The notes under the pieces were generated by a model, which saw nothing but the letters and a program-made list of their open reading frames with translations, was not told the origin of the DNA and ran no database searches. Of a DNA stretch of 64,000 bases, positions 1-9,636 are shown in pieces. The stretch's first letter is position 1. Every line of letters begins with the position of its first letter. This DNA is from Cladochytrium replicatum (taxonomy: Eukaryota; Chytridiomycota; Chytridiomycetes; Cladochytriales; Cladochytriaceae). A program made the translations under genes and the position numbers. The DNA is taken from the NCBI GenBank assembly GCA_025526935.1, contig JAHLKD010000095.1:1-64000 (forward strand), given 5' to 3'.

Positions 1-35
1 CGACAGTACACTTATTTAAGGAGCCTGTGGCGATA
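1..35. repeat. Left inverted terminal repeat of the left Copia-like element
   Basis: Bases 1-8 read CGACAGTA and bases 21-35 read GAGCCTGTGGCGATA. Both blocks recur in inverted orientation at 3695-3743, at the other end of the left retroelement. The repeat may extend beyond the window edge. Confidence 0.6.
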
Positions 36-88
36 CACACAAGGAGCATTCTCTTGCGCTAGTACTTGTGACTCGCAATCTTCTTTAT

Positions 89-1057
89 TCATCTCTTAGA
101 AACATTAACCCCGTGAATTAGCAACACACACAACCTGAGGATCCAGACCACAGCTTTGTTCAACAAAGTGTCATCGTTCATGTTTAACAAATGGTTATAG
201 TCGTTGGTGGTATCGTGCTCGTCATCAACATTTGAATTATGTTGGGACATAGGAGTAACATGCATTTGTGAGATATCCATTCGATGATAAAATCGTTGAT
301 TGGGATCCAACTCCTCATCAGATGAGGTGTTAGCGCTATCATCAGAATCTGAGTCTGTAGTATTGTCATTATCGCTATTCATATCAGGTAACTTTGAAAT
401 ATCAAAATGTTGACCCTGAGGAATAGGATAGTGTTTGGTGAGGTCATTTAAAGTTTGTGATGTTGGGTTTAAGCCAACAAATACTCCCTCATGAAAAGTA
501 AAGTGAAAATATTTGCTTATGCGTTTGGTATTAAGATTCAAAGCATGAATGATTTTCATATCTTCACCCTTATAACCCAGAAATAGTCCTAGCTCTGACT
601 TCTCTGATACTTTGCGACTAGACCTTTGTTCTGGAGAGATCCAGAGACTAACCAGGGTACCAAAGGTGTGAATGATTGCCGGATCAATCAGCTTGTCAAA
701 GTAAACAGTATGTGGTACATTCTTAGTTCTAGAATGGTAAACACAATTTTTGACAGTCGCAGCATAAAGGATGGCAAATTTGAAGAACTGTAAAGTATGT
801 GGAAGACCAGCTGTTTTCAGCATAGACTTGTACATCTCTTTCATTGAACGGACATTCCGTTCAGCAAGACCATTTAGCTCTTTGACTGATGCAGGTGAAG
901 GATGTGCATGTATGCGTGGTACCTTGTTACTGCACCAAGTCAAGAATTGGTTTGACAATAGTTCTCCAGAATCGGATCTCACTTCATAGACGTGAAGTGG
1001 CAGAAATCTATTTTCAACATCTGCAATGTGTCTTAGCATACTATCAGAGGCTTCGCT
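89..1057 (-). pseudogene. Copia integrase catalytic core and acidic C-terminal tail
   Basis: Continues the same frame after the TGA. It holds the second catalytic acid (RSDSGELL) and the terminal motif NGLAERNVRSM with the third acid, followed by an Asp/Ser-rich tail. It is almost identical to 4316-5160 on the other strand, with only a handful of amino-acid differences and eight extra residues in the acidic tail. At about 165 homology ends abruptly and the last 25 residues are not Copia-like, which marks the internal deletion of the RT. Confidence 0.8.
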
Positions 1058-1060
1058 CTT

Positions 1061-1968
1061 TCATTGCAAGAAGTAGATTGTGATGTGAGAACTGTATTCA
1101 TCTACGATAATCTGCCAGTGACCTATTGTTTTGCCATTTCGGACAATTGGTACTGCATCAGTATGTAGGCGATATAATTTCCTCAGTGCTGGACTTAGCG
1201 TTGAGTAAATTGGAGTTTGTACAGCCTTAGTCTGATTGCAAATTATGCAGTTCTGTAAAATAGACGAGTTAACAAAATCAAGTGCATCACTCCTGACTTT
1301 GGGCAGTTTCTTTCCCAGAGAATGTAAAGTTTGCAGGATTTTCCGCAAATGTATGTGACCAAATTGCCGGTGTAATCTAGCTAATTGATGGTCACAGCTG
1401 AAACGTTGTTTACTCCATTATCAGCCATTGTTTGGGAGTATAGACTTAATGTTGCAGATGAAGCTCCGTCTAAAACTTCACCCCCGTAATTTCTAGTTTT
1501 GTTAGAATCTTTTGGGAAAACATTGTTGTCCTTCACTGTGTCAAACCTTACACCAGACGTGGTTGTCTGCTGCTCTTGGGCAGTGTTTGTAGTGGTACCA
1601 GGTAAAACATTCTGTTTGCCAACAGAGAGTGCAGAATTAGAAAGATTCGTCAAAATAGCTGCACCTATTTTGGAAGAGTGTTTAAGTAATGGATTAGTAG
1701 TATCCAAACTTCCATGAAGATAATATAAACCTCCACGTCTTAAACCAATGGTAACACATTGTTCAGTTCCTTTGTTTGACAAATAGACTTTGTCTTTGGT
1801 GAAACTGACTATATCACCTTCATCCCCGATGATGCTATAGACAGATATAAGTGTATCCTCTAAATCGGGAACAAAAAGTGCATTTTGAATGTGTTTTATT
1901 GAACCATTTGACAAAACAAGTGCAATATCTCCATAGCCTTTAATAGGAATGGGATGATTGTCTGCCAA
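1061..1968 (-). pseudogene. Copia pre-integrase zinc finger and start of integrase core
   Basis: The segment carries a GAG-pre-integrase region (YYLHGS) and then, near 1240-1370, an HHCC zinc finger (LHRQFGHIH and CIICNQTK). The first catalytic aspartate of the DDE integrase follows in LYRLHTDAVPI. The frame reaches VDEYSSHITIYFLQ and stops at TGA. The sister copy at 4226-4300 has CGA there, so this is a single C-to-T change at a CpG. One further stop lies near 1380. Confidence 0.75.
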
Positions 1969-2759
1969 GTAAACACATCTCCTGCATCATTAACGTAAAA
2001 TAAATTCTTGAATGCATGTCTGTCTGGAGTCATCCAAGCAGTAGCACCAGAGTCAATCAAACCGAGAGGTTTGGCATTTACGTGTAGATTGCAGTTGGTA
2101 CTCTTCAATGCTGTGATAATAGAGGGATGTGTAAAATCCACAATATTATTAGCTTTGAATATTGAAGAGAAGGATTTGATGGATTGTACCTTTCTGGAAG
2201 GTTCTGATTCCTGAGAATCGATATCCATGTTCTGGGATGTTGAGGAGGAAGCACGAGATGCTTTTATCTGTTTCCATTCCTCATCATTCAAACTTTTGGC
2301 TAGTTTGCGTTTCCTGCAGAAATTCTGCGTGTGGCCAGATTTGCCACAGAAATCGCAAGAGAATTTGTTGTTCTTCGCATCCTTTGATATTGATGCGGCA
2401 CGATTGTTTGCAGTCTTACTGTTGGCATTTCCTTTATGTGAGGAAGCATGTTTCTCAATCAAATATTTGAGTTGTTTACACTCTGCAGAAGAATGAGAAG
2501 AGTTGGGATGTAAAACACAAACCTCATGAGCAGCATGAGCTTTCGGTAGCCTTTTGGTCTTTGCTCGCATGGCTTTGCCTTTGATTTGAGGTGAATCTGA
2601 AGGAGTGTAATCGCGAGTTACATCCATTTGAATGATTTCTCTCATCTCAGCAAGTAAGTTCTGCATTGTTCTCAGGTAATGGTGTTCTGATTGTATCTTC
2701 TGACCAGAATCATCCTCATCATCAAGTAGATCAGGTTCATACTTTGTGAAAGTGTCCAT
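1896..2759 (-). pseudogene. Copia gag C-terminus with CCHC zinc knuckle, plus aspartic protease
   Basis: The translation contains a retroviral-type zinc knuckle, CDFCGKSGHTQNFC, which binds RNA in Gag, followed by LIDSGATAWMT, the D-S-G active site of a retroelement aspartic protease. The frame then drifts into unrelated residues, while the real continuation (LADNHPIPIKGYGDI) is in the next frame from 1968 downwards. The switch occurs in a T run near 1965 and looks like a one-base insertion. Confidence 0.8.
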
Positions 2760-3035
2760 TGAGATGTCTCTGAGTAAAATCGAAAAGGATTGTAGATTGA
2801 TATCAGGTTCACTGATCTTTGAGCAAACTCAAGTGAGAAGTTCGTGAATAACAGCTTCAGCCGGTTGGGTTGAAAGCTTTTCCTCGGTGAGTTGAATCAG
2901 CTCAGCAATGAATGATTTGACTTCAAGTGCATCTTCACCGTTGGAGCAAGCTAGAGCTTTGAAACGGTCTTCCCAATGGCGGCTCTCAAAAGTCTTCTGC
3001 TGTTTAGCTGCGTAAATTCCGCGTAAAGCAGCAAC

Positions 3036-3530
3036 TCAATCAACGGCATTCTGATGTTTTTGCACTAAATTGATGTCGACCTCCGGAAAACAATCGGCAA
3101 GACAACTGTTTGCAATGTTGTTGTGTCCTTGAGATCGTTCGTACATCTGTAATTCAGCGCGATATGATTGCAATCGTCGATGATTGTCGTTCACAATTGC
3201 GTTGTACTCTTTCAACGCTACGTCGTACTCTTTAACGGCATAATCAAAGTCATTTGTTGTGTCGTATTCTTCGAGTGCAGATGGTCGTTCAGGCCGTTCA
3301 GGCTCCTCTTCTTTCACAAAGTCTTCCGGCTTTGGGTAGGGCGGCTTTGTGAGCAAAGTTCCAGCTTCTCCTTTCAAGTTCGCATAATTCTGAACGATCT
3401 TCATGTATTTATCGAACTCCCCAAGCGTTTGCCCAGCGAACGGCCTTGGTTTTCCGTCGCGGGTGTCGTTCTTAGGCATACTGTAAGCGTTGGAGATCTG
3501 GTGTTGATCGGGGGAAGCGCCTTGTGGCAA
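3036..3530 (-). pseudogene. gag: Copia gag, N-terminal part
   Basis: A 164-residue reading frame rich in charged residues with an internal E/P/Y-rich region (VKEYDVALKEYNAIV). It lies upstream of, and separate from, the zinc-knuckle segment on the same strand. The ATG at 3528-3530 is close to the element end, as expected for gag. A stop falls at 3036 and about 280 nt of degraded gag separate it from the next frame (1896-2759), so gag is not continuous. Confidence 0.6.
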
Positions 3531-3694
3531 TAACTATTGTGTCGAAGTTTGGTTTGAGGGCGATGTGATTTGATCAGTTTAAGTGCTGCTGATCTGGGAC
3601 TTGCGCTAGAGATAGTCCTCAGGTTGATCTGTGTAGGTGCAGAGTTTCGTGTTTCTCCAATCACGCTCTTGCGCCACAGCCACCCGAAATCTCA

Positions 3695-3743
3695 TATCGC
3701 CACAGGCTCTTTGAATTGTGCAAACAATTCAAATATACTGTCG
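3695..3743. repeat. Right inverted terminal repeat of the left Copia-like element
   Basis: TATCGCCACAGGCTC at 3695-3709 and TACTGTCG at 3736-3743 are the exact reverse complements of 21-35 and 1-8. The spacer differs from the left end and contains a small palindrome (GAATTG...CAATTC). Together they give the left element imperfect terminal inverted repeats. Confidence 0.6.
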
Positions 3744-4217
3744 TTTCGGCTTTTATAATTAACCTGTGGCTATAGATATATGGAAATATCTAATATAAAC
3801 ATTATTCTCTCGAATAGAGAGATATAGATCCCAGTGATCGTTCACAATAACCATTGTGAGCAGAACATGAAGATTAGCTATAATCTTGTCTACAATGACA
3901 TGTTCTCTATGAGAAATAAATATGTAGTACCTTGCATTAATATCATACGAGATGTACTCGAGTATGATATAACTGTCAGCAGCAAACTGATTAGCATCAC
4001 ATTCTTTCTCAAACGCGTGATCACTTGCAGAACTCTACTAGATTCCAATGAGTAAAGGAGGATGTCTTCATGACCAATAGTTAGAAATGCCAGTTCTTTC
4101 ATGTAATGTATGATTACGCATGAACTTGTCCCAGACTTCTCTGGTAAGGCTATTTCCCCTCAGTGTCGGTAGTGGATGAAGACTGGAGTAGCTAGTTCCA
4201 TATATGTGCATGCATCA
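3744..4217. other. Spacer between the two Copia fragments; possible LTR remnant
   Basis: AT-rich, with no supported gene. At 3762-3775 the bases CCTGTGGCTATA resemble the terminal-repeat core CCTGTGGCGATA in plus orientation. Short hairpins occur (CACAAT...ATTGTG near 3843 and ATCATAC...GTATGAT near 3946). It may be a degraded LTR or leader of the right copy, but I cannot define LTR ends. Confidence 0.35.
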
Positions 4218-4225
4218 ACAAAACA

Positions 4226-5191
4226 ATGGGTCACTGGCAGATTATTGTAGATGAATACAGTTCTCACATCACAATCTACTTCTTGCAACGAAAGAGCGAA
4301 GCCTCTGATAGTATGCTAAGACACATCGCAGATGTTGAAAATAGATTTCCGCCACTTCATGTCTATGAAGTAAGATCAGATTCTGGAGAACTATTGTCAA
4401 ACCAATTCTTGACTTGGTGTAGTAACAAGGTACCACGCATACATGCACATCCTTCACCTGCATCAGTCAAAGAGCTGAATGGTCTTGCTGAACGGAATGT
4501 CCGTTCAATGAAAGAGATGTACAAGTCTATGCTGAAAACAGCTGGTCTTCCACATACTTTACAGTTCATCAAATTTGCCATCCTTTATGCTGCAACTGTC
4601 AAAAATTGTGTTTACCATTCTAGAACTAAGAATGTACCACATGCTGTTTACTTTGACAAGCTGATTGATCCGGCAATCATTCACACCTTTGGTACCCTGG
4701 TTAGTCTCTGGATCTCTCCAGAACAAAGGTCTAGTCGCAAAGTATCAGAGAAGTCAGAGCTAGGACTATTTCTGGGTTATAAGGGTGAAGATATGAAAAT
4801 CATTCATGCTTTGAATCTTAATACCAAACGCATAAGCGAATATTTTCACTTTACTTTTCATGAGGGAGTATTTGTTGGCTTAAACCCAACATCACAAACT
4901 TTAAATGACCTCACCAAACACTATCCTATTCCTCAGGGTCAACATTTTGATATTTCAAAGTTACCTGATATGAATAGCGATAATGACAATACTACAGACT
5001 CAGATTCTGATGAGGAGTTGGATCCCAATCAACGATTTTATCATCGAATGGATATCTCACAAATGCATGTTACTCCTATGTCCCAACATAATTCAAATGT
5101 TGATGACGAGCACGACACCACCAACAACTATAACCATTCGTTAAACATGAACGATGACACTTATGTACCACTTTCTGTACAACACGTATAA
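4226..5191 (+). pseudogene. Copia integrase fragment, right copy
   Basis: Holds VDEYSSHITIYFLQRKSE, then RSDSGELL and NGLAERNVRSM, the two downstream catalytic acids of the DDE integrase. The first catalytic aspartate lies upstream of the breakpoint, so the domain is incomplete. Compared with the left copy it has CGA instead of TGA at the premature stop and lacks eight residues of the Asp/Ser-rich tail. Confidence 0.85.
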
Positions 5192-5221
5192 GAACAAAAT
5201 GAAGATGATTCCCAAAGTGAT

Positions 5222-6277
5222 TTGGAAGATTTACAATGGATTGGTGAAGATGATGACAACGATTATGGATTTGTTGTACACAAAGCCAAACATCGCAAAC
5301 TTAAAGGCAAACAACCTATGGTTACTCCAACAAACAGATTTCATCCCCAGCAAAGACATCCCTTGTTGAGACGTAATATCCCCAATGTCAATGTAAATGA
5401 GAAAGCAAAATCGAGTACACCTGACATTCCTATACTTCAAGGACACTTGAGAAGTATTCCCAAAACAGTCCAGGAAGCTATGTCGCGACCAGATGAATGA
5501 CCATACTGGCTTGCAGCCATGTGTGAAGAAAATCAACAACTTATCAATTTGGGAACATGGAACAAACGCATCTTGCCAAATGGGAACAACCTTCTCACTG
5601 GCAAATGGGTATATTCACACAAACTTGATGAAGATGGCAACATCATCCGATTCAAGGCACGATGGGTAGTTAGAGGGTTCTCCCAGATACAGGGAATGGA
5701 TTTCGACAAAACCTATTCTCCTGTGGCGAAAACCACTACAATTCAATTACTAGTTGCTCTTGCTGCAATTGTCAAATTACACATCTATCAATTTGACATT
5801 ACAGGAGCATATCTCAATGCATCACTTGAGGAAGATGTTTATGTTGAAATGCCTCATGGATTTACAGAGACTGACGAATCTGGCAATCCATTAGTTTGTA
5901 ATCTTGTCAAAAGCTTATATGGTTTACATCAAGCTGCTAGAGAATGGTACAAATGCCTCTGGGCGAAATATGAAGACATGGGATACATCCGTGATCTTTC
6001 AGATGCTTGTCATTTCTGGCAAATGAAATCATCTACTCACAGTTCCACTGTGAAAATACGTGAACACACTACTGTTCATGTAGATGATATTCTTCATTTC
6101 TCTCCAGACCCAAATGGCTACCAAGACTTCATGGATGGCTTGAATTCCTCATTCAAGGTCGGAAGTCACTCTACAGCCAAATGGATTCTGAAAATGCAAT
6201 TGATCAAAACTATTCACGGTTATTTCATAACCAATGCTCAATATGCAAAGGAAAAGGGTCAGTGTCAGGTACTGTAA
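5222..6277 (+). pseudogene. Copia reverse transcriptase (RVT_2) fragment
   Basis: After a charged linker the RT begins at about 5500 (PYWLAAMCEENQQL). It holds the Copia RT landmarks TGKWVYSHKLDEDG, RFKARWVVRGFSQ, TYSPVAKTTTI, QFDITGAYLNASL, KSLYGLHQAAREWY and HVDDILHF. The catalytic box is HVDD, not YVDD, so the first position is changed (TAT to CAT). A TGA at 5498-5500 and the end at 6277 before any RNase H show it is inactive. Confidence 0.9.
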
Positions 6278-7211
6278 CAATCATGTCTATTTTATTGTTT
6301 ATCGTATTTGTGGCATTGTGGTGTATCACGTGATTGATCAAGTGATGTGCAAAATTATTTTGTGTTGGCTTAGACTCCCATAAACGGCTTCATTCCCTCA
6401 AACCTCTACCACAGTTGTAACAGGTACAGGCTTCAACCACTTCGCGTCTGGGTATACTGCTGCTACCCACAGTGACCTGGCAGGTGCACTGAATTCCGTG
6501 ACCCAACATGCGGGTCAACTCTCCAACTGGCCCAGCCAAGACTGGCCGAAATTTACTTTTCAAAATTTTTGGATTATGCAATCTAATACTTGTCACTGAT
6601 ATTTTCTTCTTTATACCTTCCATTATTATACTATCACTTTATAGTAGCATGATTTCATCAAAAGTCAAGGTGGTGCAAAATTGCCCAGAGAACTTGTTCA
6701 ACATTTAAAATCGTCCACCGTAGAAATTCAGTGTTGATATTGCCATAATAATACATTGTTCTTTATGGACCGGACATGTTGTTTTCAGATACCCATCCTG
6801 GAGTATTTGGAATCAAAGGGCAATGTTAATTTATAAAGACATGTATACAGCAAGCCCTACTAAATTGCTCCTGAGGCTGGAATTGCTGTAACCCATAGAA
6901 AAGCAGCCAAGCAAGATCACTAATAACCTTATAGAAGGGCATTGATATACCACAGCACATTCCCCACTGGACCCTTGTTACTCGTCCTAAATTTCTGACA
7001 GGTCCAAGCCACCCTCAAAAATTAGTTTTGCGCGAATTTCGTTCGTTTCGTTGCTCAAGCGCTGCTTTTGCTGGAGTGTTTGACAAGGTGCGTTGGACGG
7101 TCAGATGAATCTGGCCTATTAGTTTCTTTAAACTTACTAAACTTTGTTGGACCGCATTCATTTAAGTAAAGGTGGCCCGCCGGAACCTGACGTAATCTCG
7201 CCTAACTTATC
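6278..7211. other. Intergenic region, nothing recognised
   Basis: No convincing coding segment, RNA gene or repeat was seen on either strand. The last part should hold the promoter and 5' UTR of the downstream PSD1 gene. Confidence 0.5.
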
Positions 7212-9168
7212 ATGCCCACTCGTTCTCCGTCAACTGGCCCTGTGAGCTCCCAGGTATCCACTCTGAGGGCCCTGATCAATCTCGGAGGTACCGTCGCCGC
7301 GCCGTATCTCCCTCGCCGTCAGCCTTTATCACATCTTGGTGTAACTCCGTCCTGGTTGGTTCGACCCTTCTCTGCCACAACAGCGAGCGCTGCGACGAAC
7401 GGGAAGGACGCAAGTAGTTGGAAGAGGAGAAACAGCGGGGTGTTGATGACACAGAACGTGTTGCCGGAATGCGCTGGCGGAGTTGAGTTTGGGGGACGGG
7501 TGAAGAGGAGGTTTCATTCGAAGCAGGAACATAGACAGTCGGATGATGGACATGGCGGACGACAGAAAGGAAAGCGAGGTAATCTATCATATTTTTGACT
7601 GAGCGGATCGGTTCTCATACGTATTGCAGGGAGCTGGAGACGAATGCGCGATGCTTGGGTGAACACGCCAATCCAATGGGCACCAATCCCGATCGGTCTT
7701 GGACTCAGCTTCTTGGCCCTCCTTCAATTACTGCATATGTTTCAACGAGACTTACCCGGCATCGCACAAAAGCAAACTGTAGTACCAGATGTGTCCGTAG
7801 TTGGACCCTGGCAGGTAACGCACCTCAACGTTCCCGCAATTGGAATGATTATTAATCGTTGCAAAAGATTCATGTGTATGCGACGCTCCCTTTACGGTCT
7901 CTTTCTCGTGTGTGGGGTGAACTCAACAACTTGACAGTGCCTATGTGGCTCAGAGAACCTTTGTACTCGTCGTATGCATACCTGTTCGACTGCAATATTG
8001 AAGAGGCAAAAGTGCCAGATTACAAAGCATATCGAAATCTCGGCGAATTCTTTTACCGAGAGTTGAAGGACGGAGTGAGACCAATCGACTGGAGCGCTGC
8101 AGTGGTGAGTTTCCTCTACAGGAATAGGTTTGCGCGCACACTTAAAACCGGTCATATGTAGGTCAGTCCAGCAGACGGTAAAGTTCTAAACTTTGGCATT
8201 ATTACGAACCGCCGCATCGAGCAAGTCAAAGGTTTCACTTACTCCCTTGACGCTCTCATGGGCTCAAAAGGTTCCGGCTCCGAGAGTGAGCGTGCGCTGA
8301 AATCAGCCGCTCAGCGATCCGGCTCAAACCAGGTAGTGTCCGAAGATCATTTCGCCAACGTCAATGCGATCGAGTACTCGCTGGATCAGATGCTTGGCGA
8401 TTCGCCGGAAATGTCAGCGGATGGATCGCAGATGAGCGAAGGGGAACGGAGTCGGTTGCTGGAACACCGGAACCATTTGCACGGAGCCGGCCATACTACG
8501 CGTGAAGGGAACGCGCTTTTCTACACGGTGATTTATCTTGCACCTGGTGATTACCACCGGTTCCACTCACCGACGAACTGGACTGTGGAGAAGCGAAGGC
8601 ACTGCGTTGGTATGTGACACCTGTAGATTTGAAAGACTCGCAAGACACAAACTCATGTTTTGTTTCCATCGTTAGGCGAACTGTTCTCCGTGTCTCCGGC
8701 TATGGTCAAGATGCTTGGAAACCTGTTCGTGCTTAATGAGAGGGTGGTGCTGCTCGGCAACTGGCAGCACGGGTTCTTTTCCATGATTCCGGTTGGAGCA
8801 ACCAACGTCGGATCCATCAAAATCAACTTTGACGGTGTAAGTTCTGTGCCTTCCTTAAGCTTTGGTTGGTATTCTGATACCGGTGACAGAAGGTAAAGAC
8901 CAATGTAGCAAAGCGTAAGTCACCTGTGCCGATCGGGACGTGCATCGAGACGAGCTACGCGAACCTTACAACGCCGCTAACAACAGCTTCCGGAGCGCTA
9001 ATAACTCCAACAAAGAAGGGAATTCCATTGAATGTGGGCGAGGAGGTGGGTGGTTTCCGGCTCGGTTCGACGGTGGTGGTGTTGTTCGAGGCACCGGCAG
9101 ATACATTCCGGTTCACCATCCGCGAAGGGCAGAAGATCAAGCTTGGTGAAAGCATTGGAACAATCTGA
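7212..9168 (+). CDS. PSD1: Phosphatidylserine decarboxylase proenzyme, mitochondrial
   Basis: Converts phosphatidylserine to phosphatidylethanolamine at the mitochondrial inner membrane. Six exons fit: 7212-7578, 7630-7814, 7868-8104, 8162-8609, 8676-8836 and 8893-9168; all five introns are GT-AG, 51-66 nt, and keep the frame. The product starts with a long Ser/Arg-rich presequence and has one likely membrane segment ([17 protein letters not shown]). Family motifs follow: [34 protein letters not shown] and, near the C-terminus, [14 protein letters not shown]. The last holds the GST autocleavage site that makes the pyruvoyl cofactor. Between SPADG and GDYHRFH there is a hydrophilic insertion rich in Ser and Glu. 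It looks complete and functional. The start is the only ATG that opens the presequence frame. Confidence 0.95.
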
Positions 9169-9636
9169 ATTGTTTCAAGCCACCAGATTTTGTGAACTGT
9201 TTCTGTTTCTGTTTTTACTTCAGCAAATCATAGAATTTCTTAATCTCTTGTTCCTGTCATCATCGTCTTGAGTCTCTGTTGTTCATTCTAGTTTCATGCT
9301 CATCCTTGTTAACTGTTTCGTACCGTACTCTTCTGGCACATCCCCTCTGGTAGTTTCTTCCACAATTCTCTTCCACTCATCCATCCTGGCGAGTTCTGAT
9401 AGTGAGATGAGATCATATTACAACATACGCATACTAAACAAAAAAAAAAGCTTACATGAGCAAACCATCACGATTTGTGCAATCAAAGAAAAACTCGCTG
9501 AATCCAACAGCTGAACAAAATAATTGCACGAACGAGAAAACATTAAGTACTGTCGTGCAAAACCTTGACCGAAACCAAATATCCAAAACAATCGCACAAA
9601 TGTCCAATAAAAGCACAGCAGGCTAGACTTTCAAAT
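9169..9636. other. Convergent 3' intergenic region between PSD1 and GBE1
   Basis: T-rich then A-rich sequence, including an A run near 9440, between two convergent stop codons. It presumably holds both 3' UTRs and polyadenylation signals. No gene is seen. Confidence 0.5.

Larger units (their letters stand above)
1..3743 (-). mobile_element. Ty1/Copia-type retroelement, internally deleted (gag, protease, integrase; no RT)
   Basis: Reading on the minus strand from 3743 to 1, the order is gag, CCHC zinc knuckle, aspartic protease, HHCC zinc finger and integrase, which is the Copia order as far as it goes. After the acidic tail of integrase (about 165) the sequence jumps to unrelated bases and then to the terminal repeat, so reverse transcriptase and RNase H are missing. 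The reading frame is broken at about 1965 (one extra T in a T run) and by a TGA at about 1056 where the sister copy has CGA. No direct LTR pair is visible; the ends are inverted instead. The copy is non-autonomous. Confidence 0.85.
4218..6277 (+). mobile_element. Ty1/Copia-type retroelement fragment (integrase and reverse transcriptase)
   Basis: Homology to the left copy begins abruptly at the codons for KT-GHWQIIVDEY inside integrase and runs about 940 bp. It then continues past the left copy's deletion point through the linker and into the RT. Gag, protease and RNase H are absent. It is inverted relative to the left copy. Within this fragment the frame is broken near 5191 (TAA plus frame change), at 5498-5500 (TGA just before PYWLAAM) and at 6275-6277. 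Confidence 0.85.
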
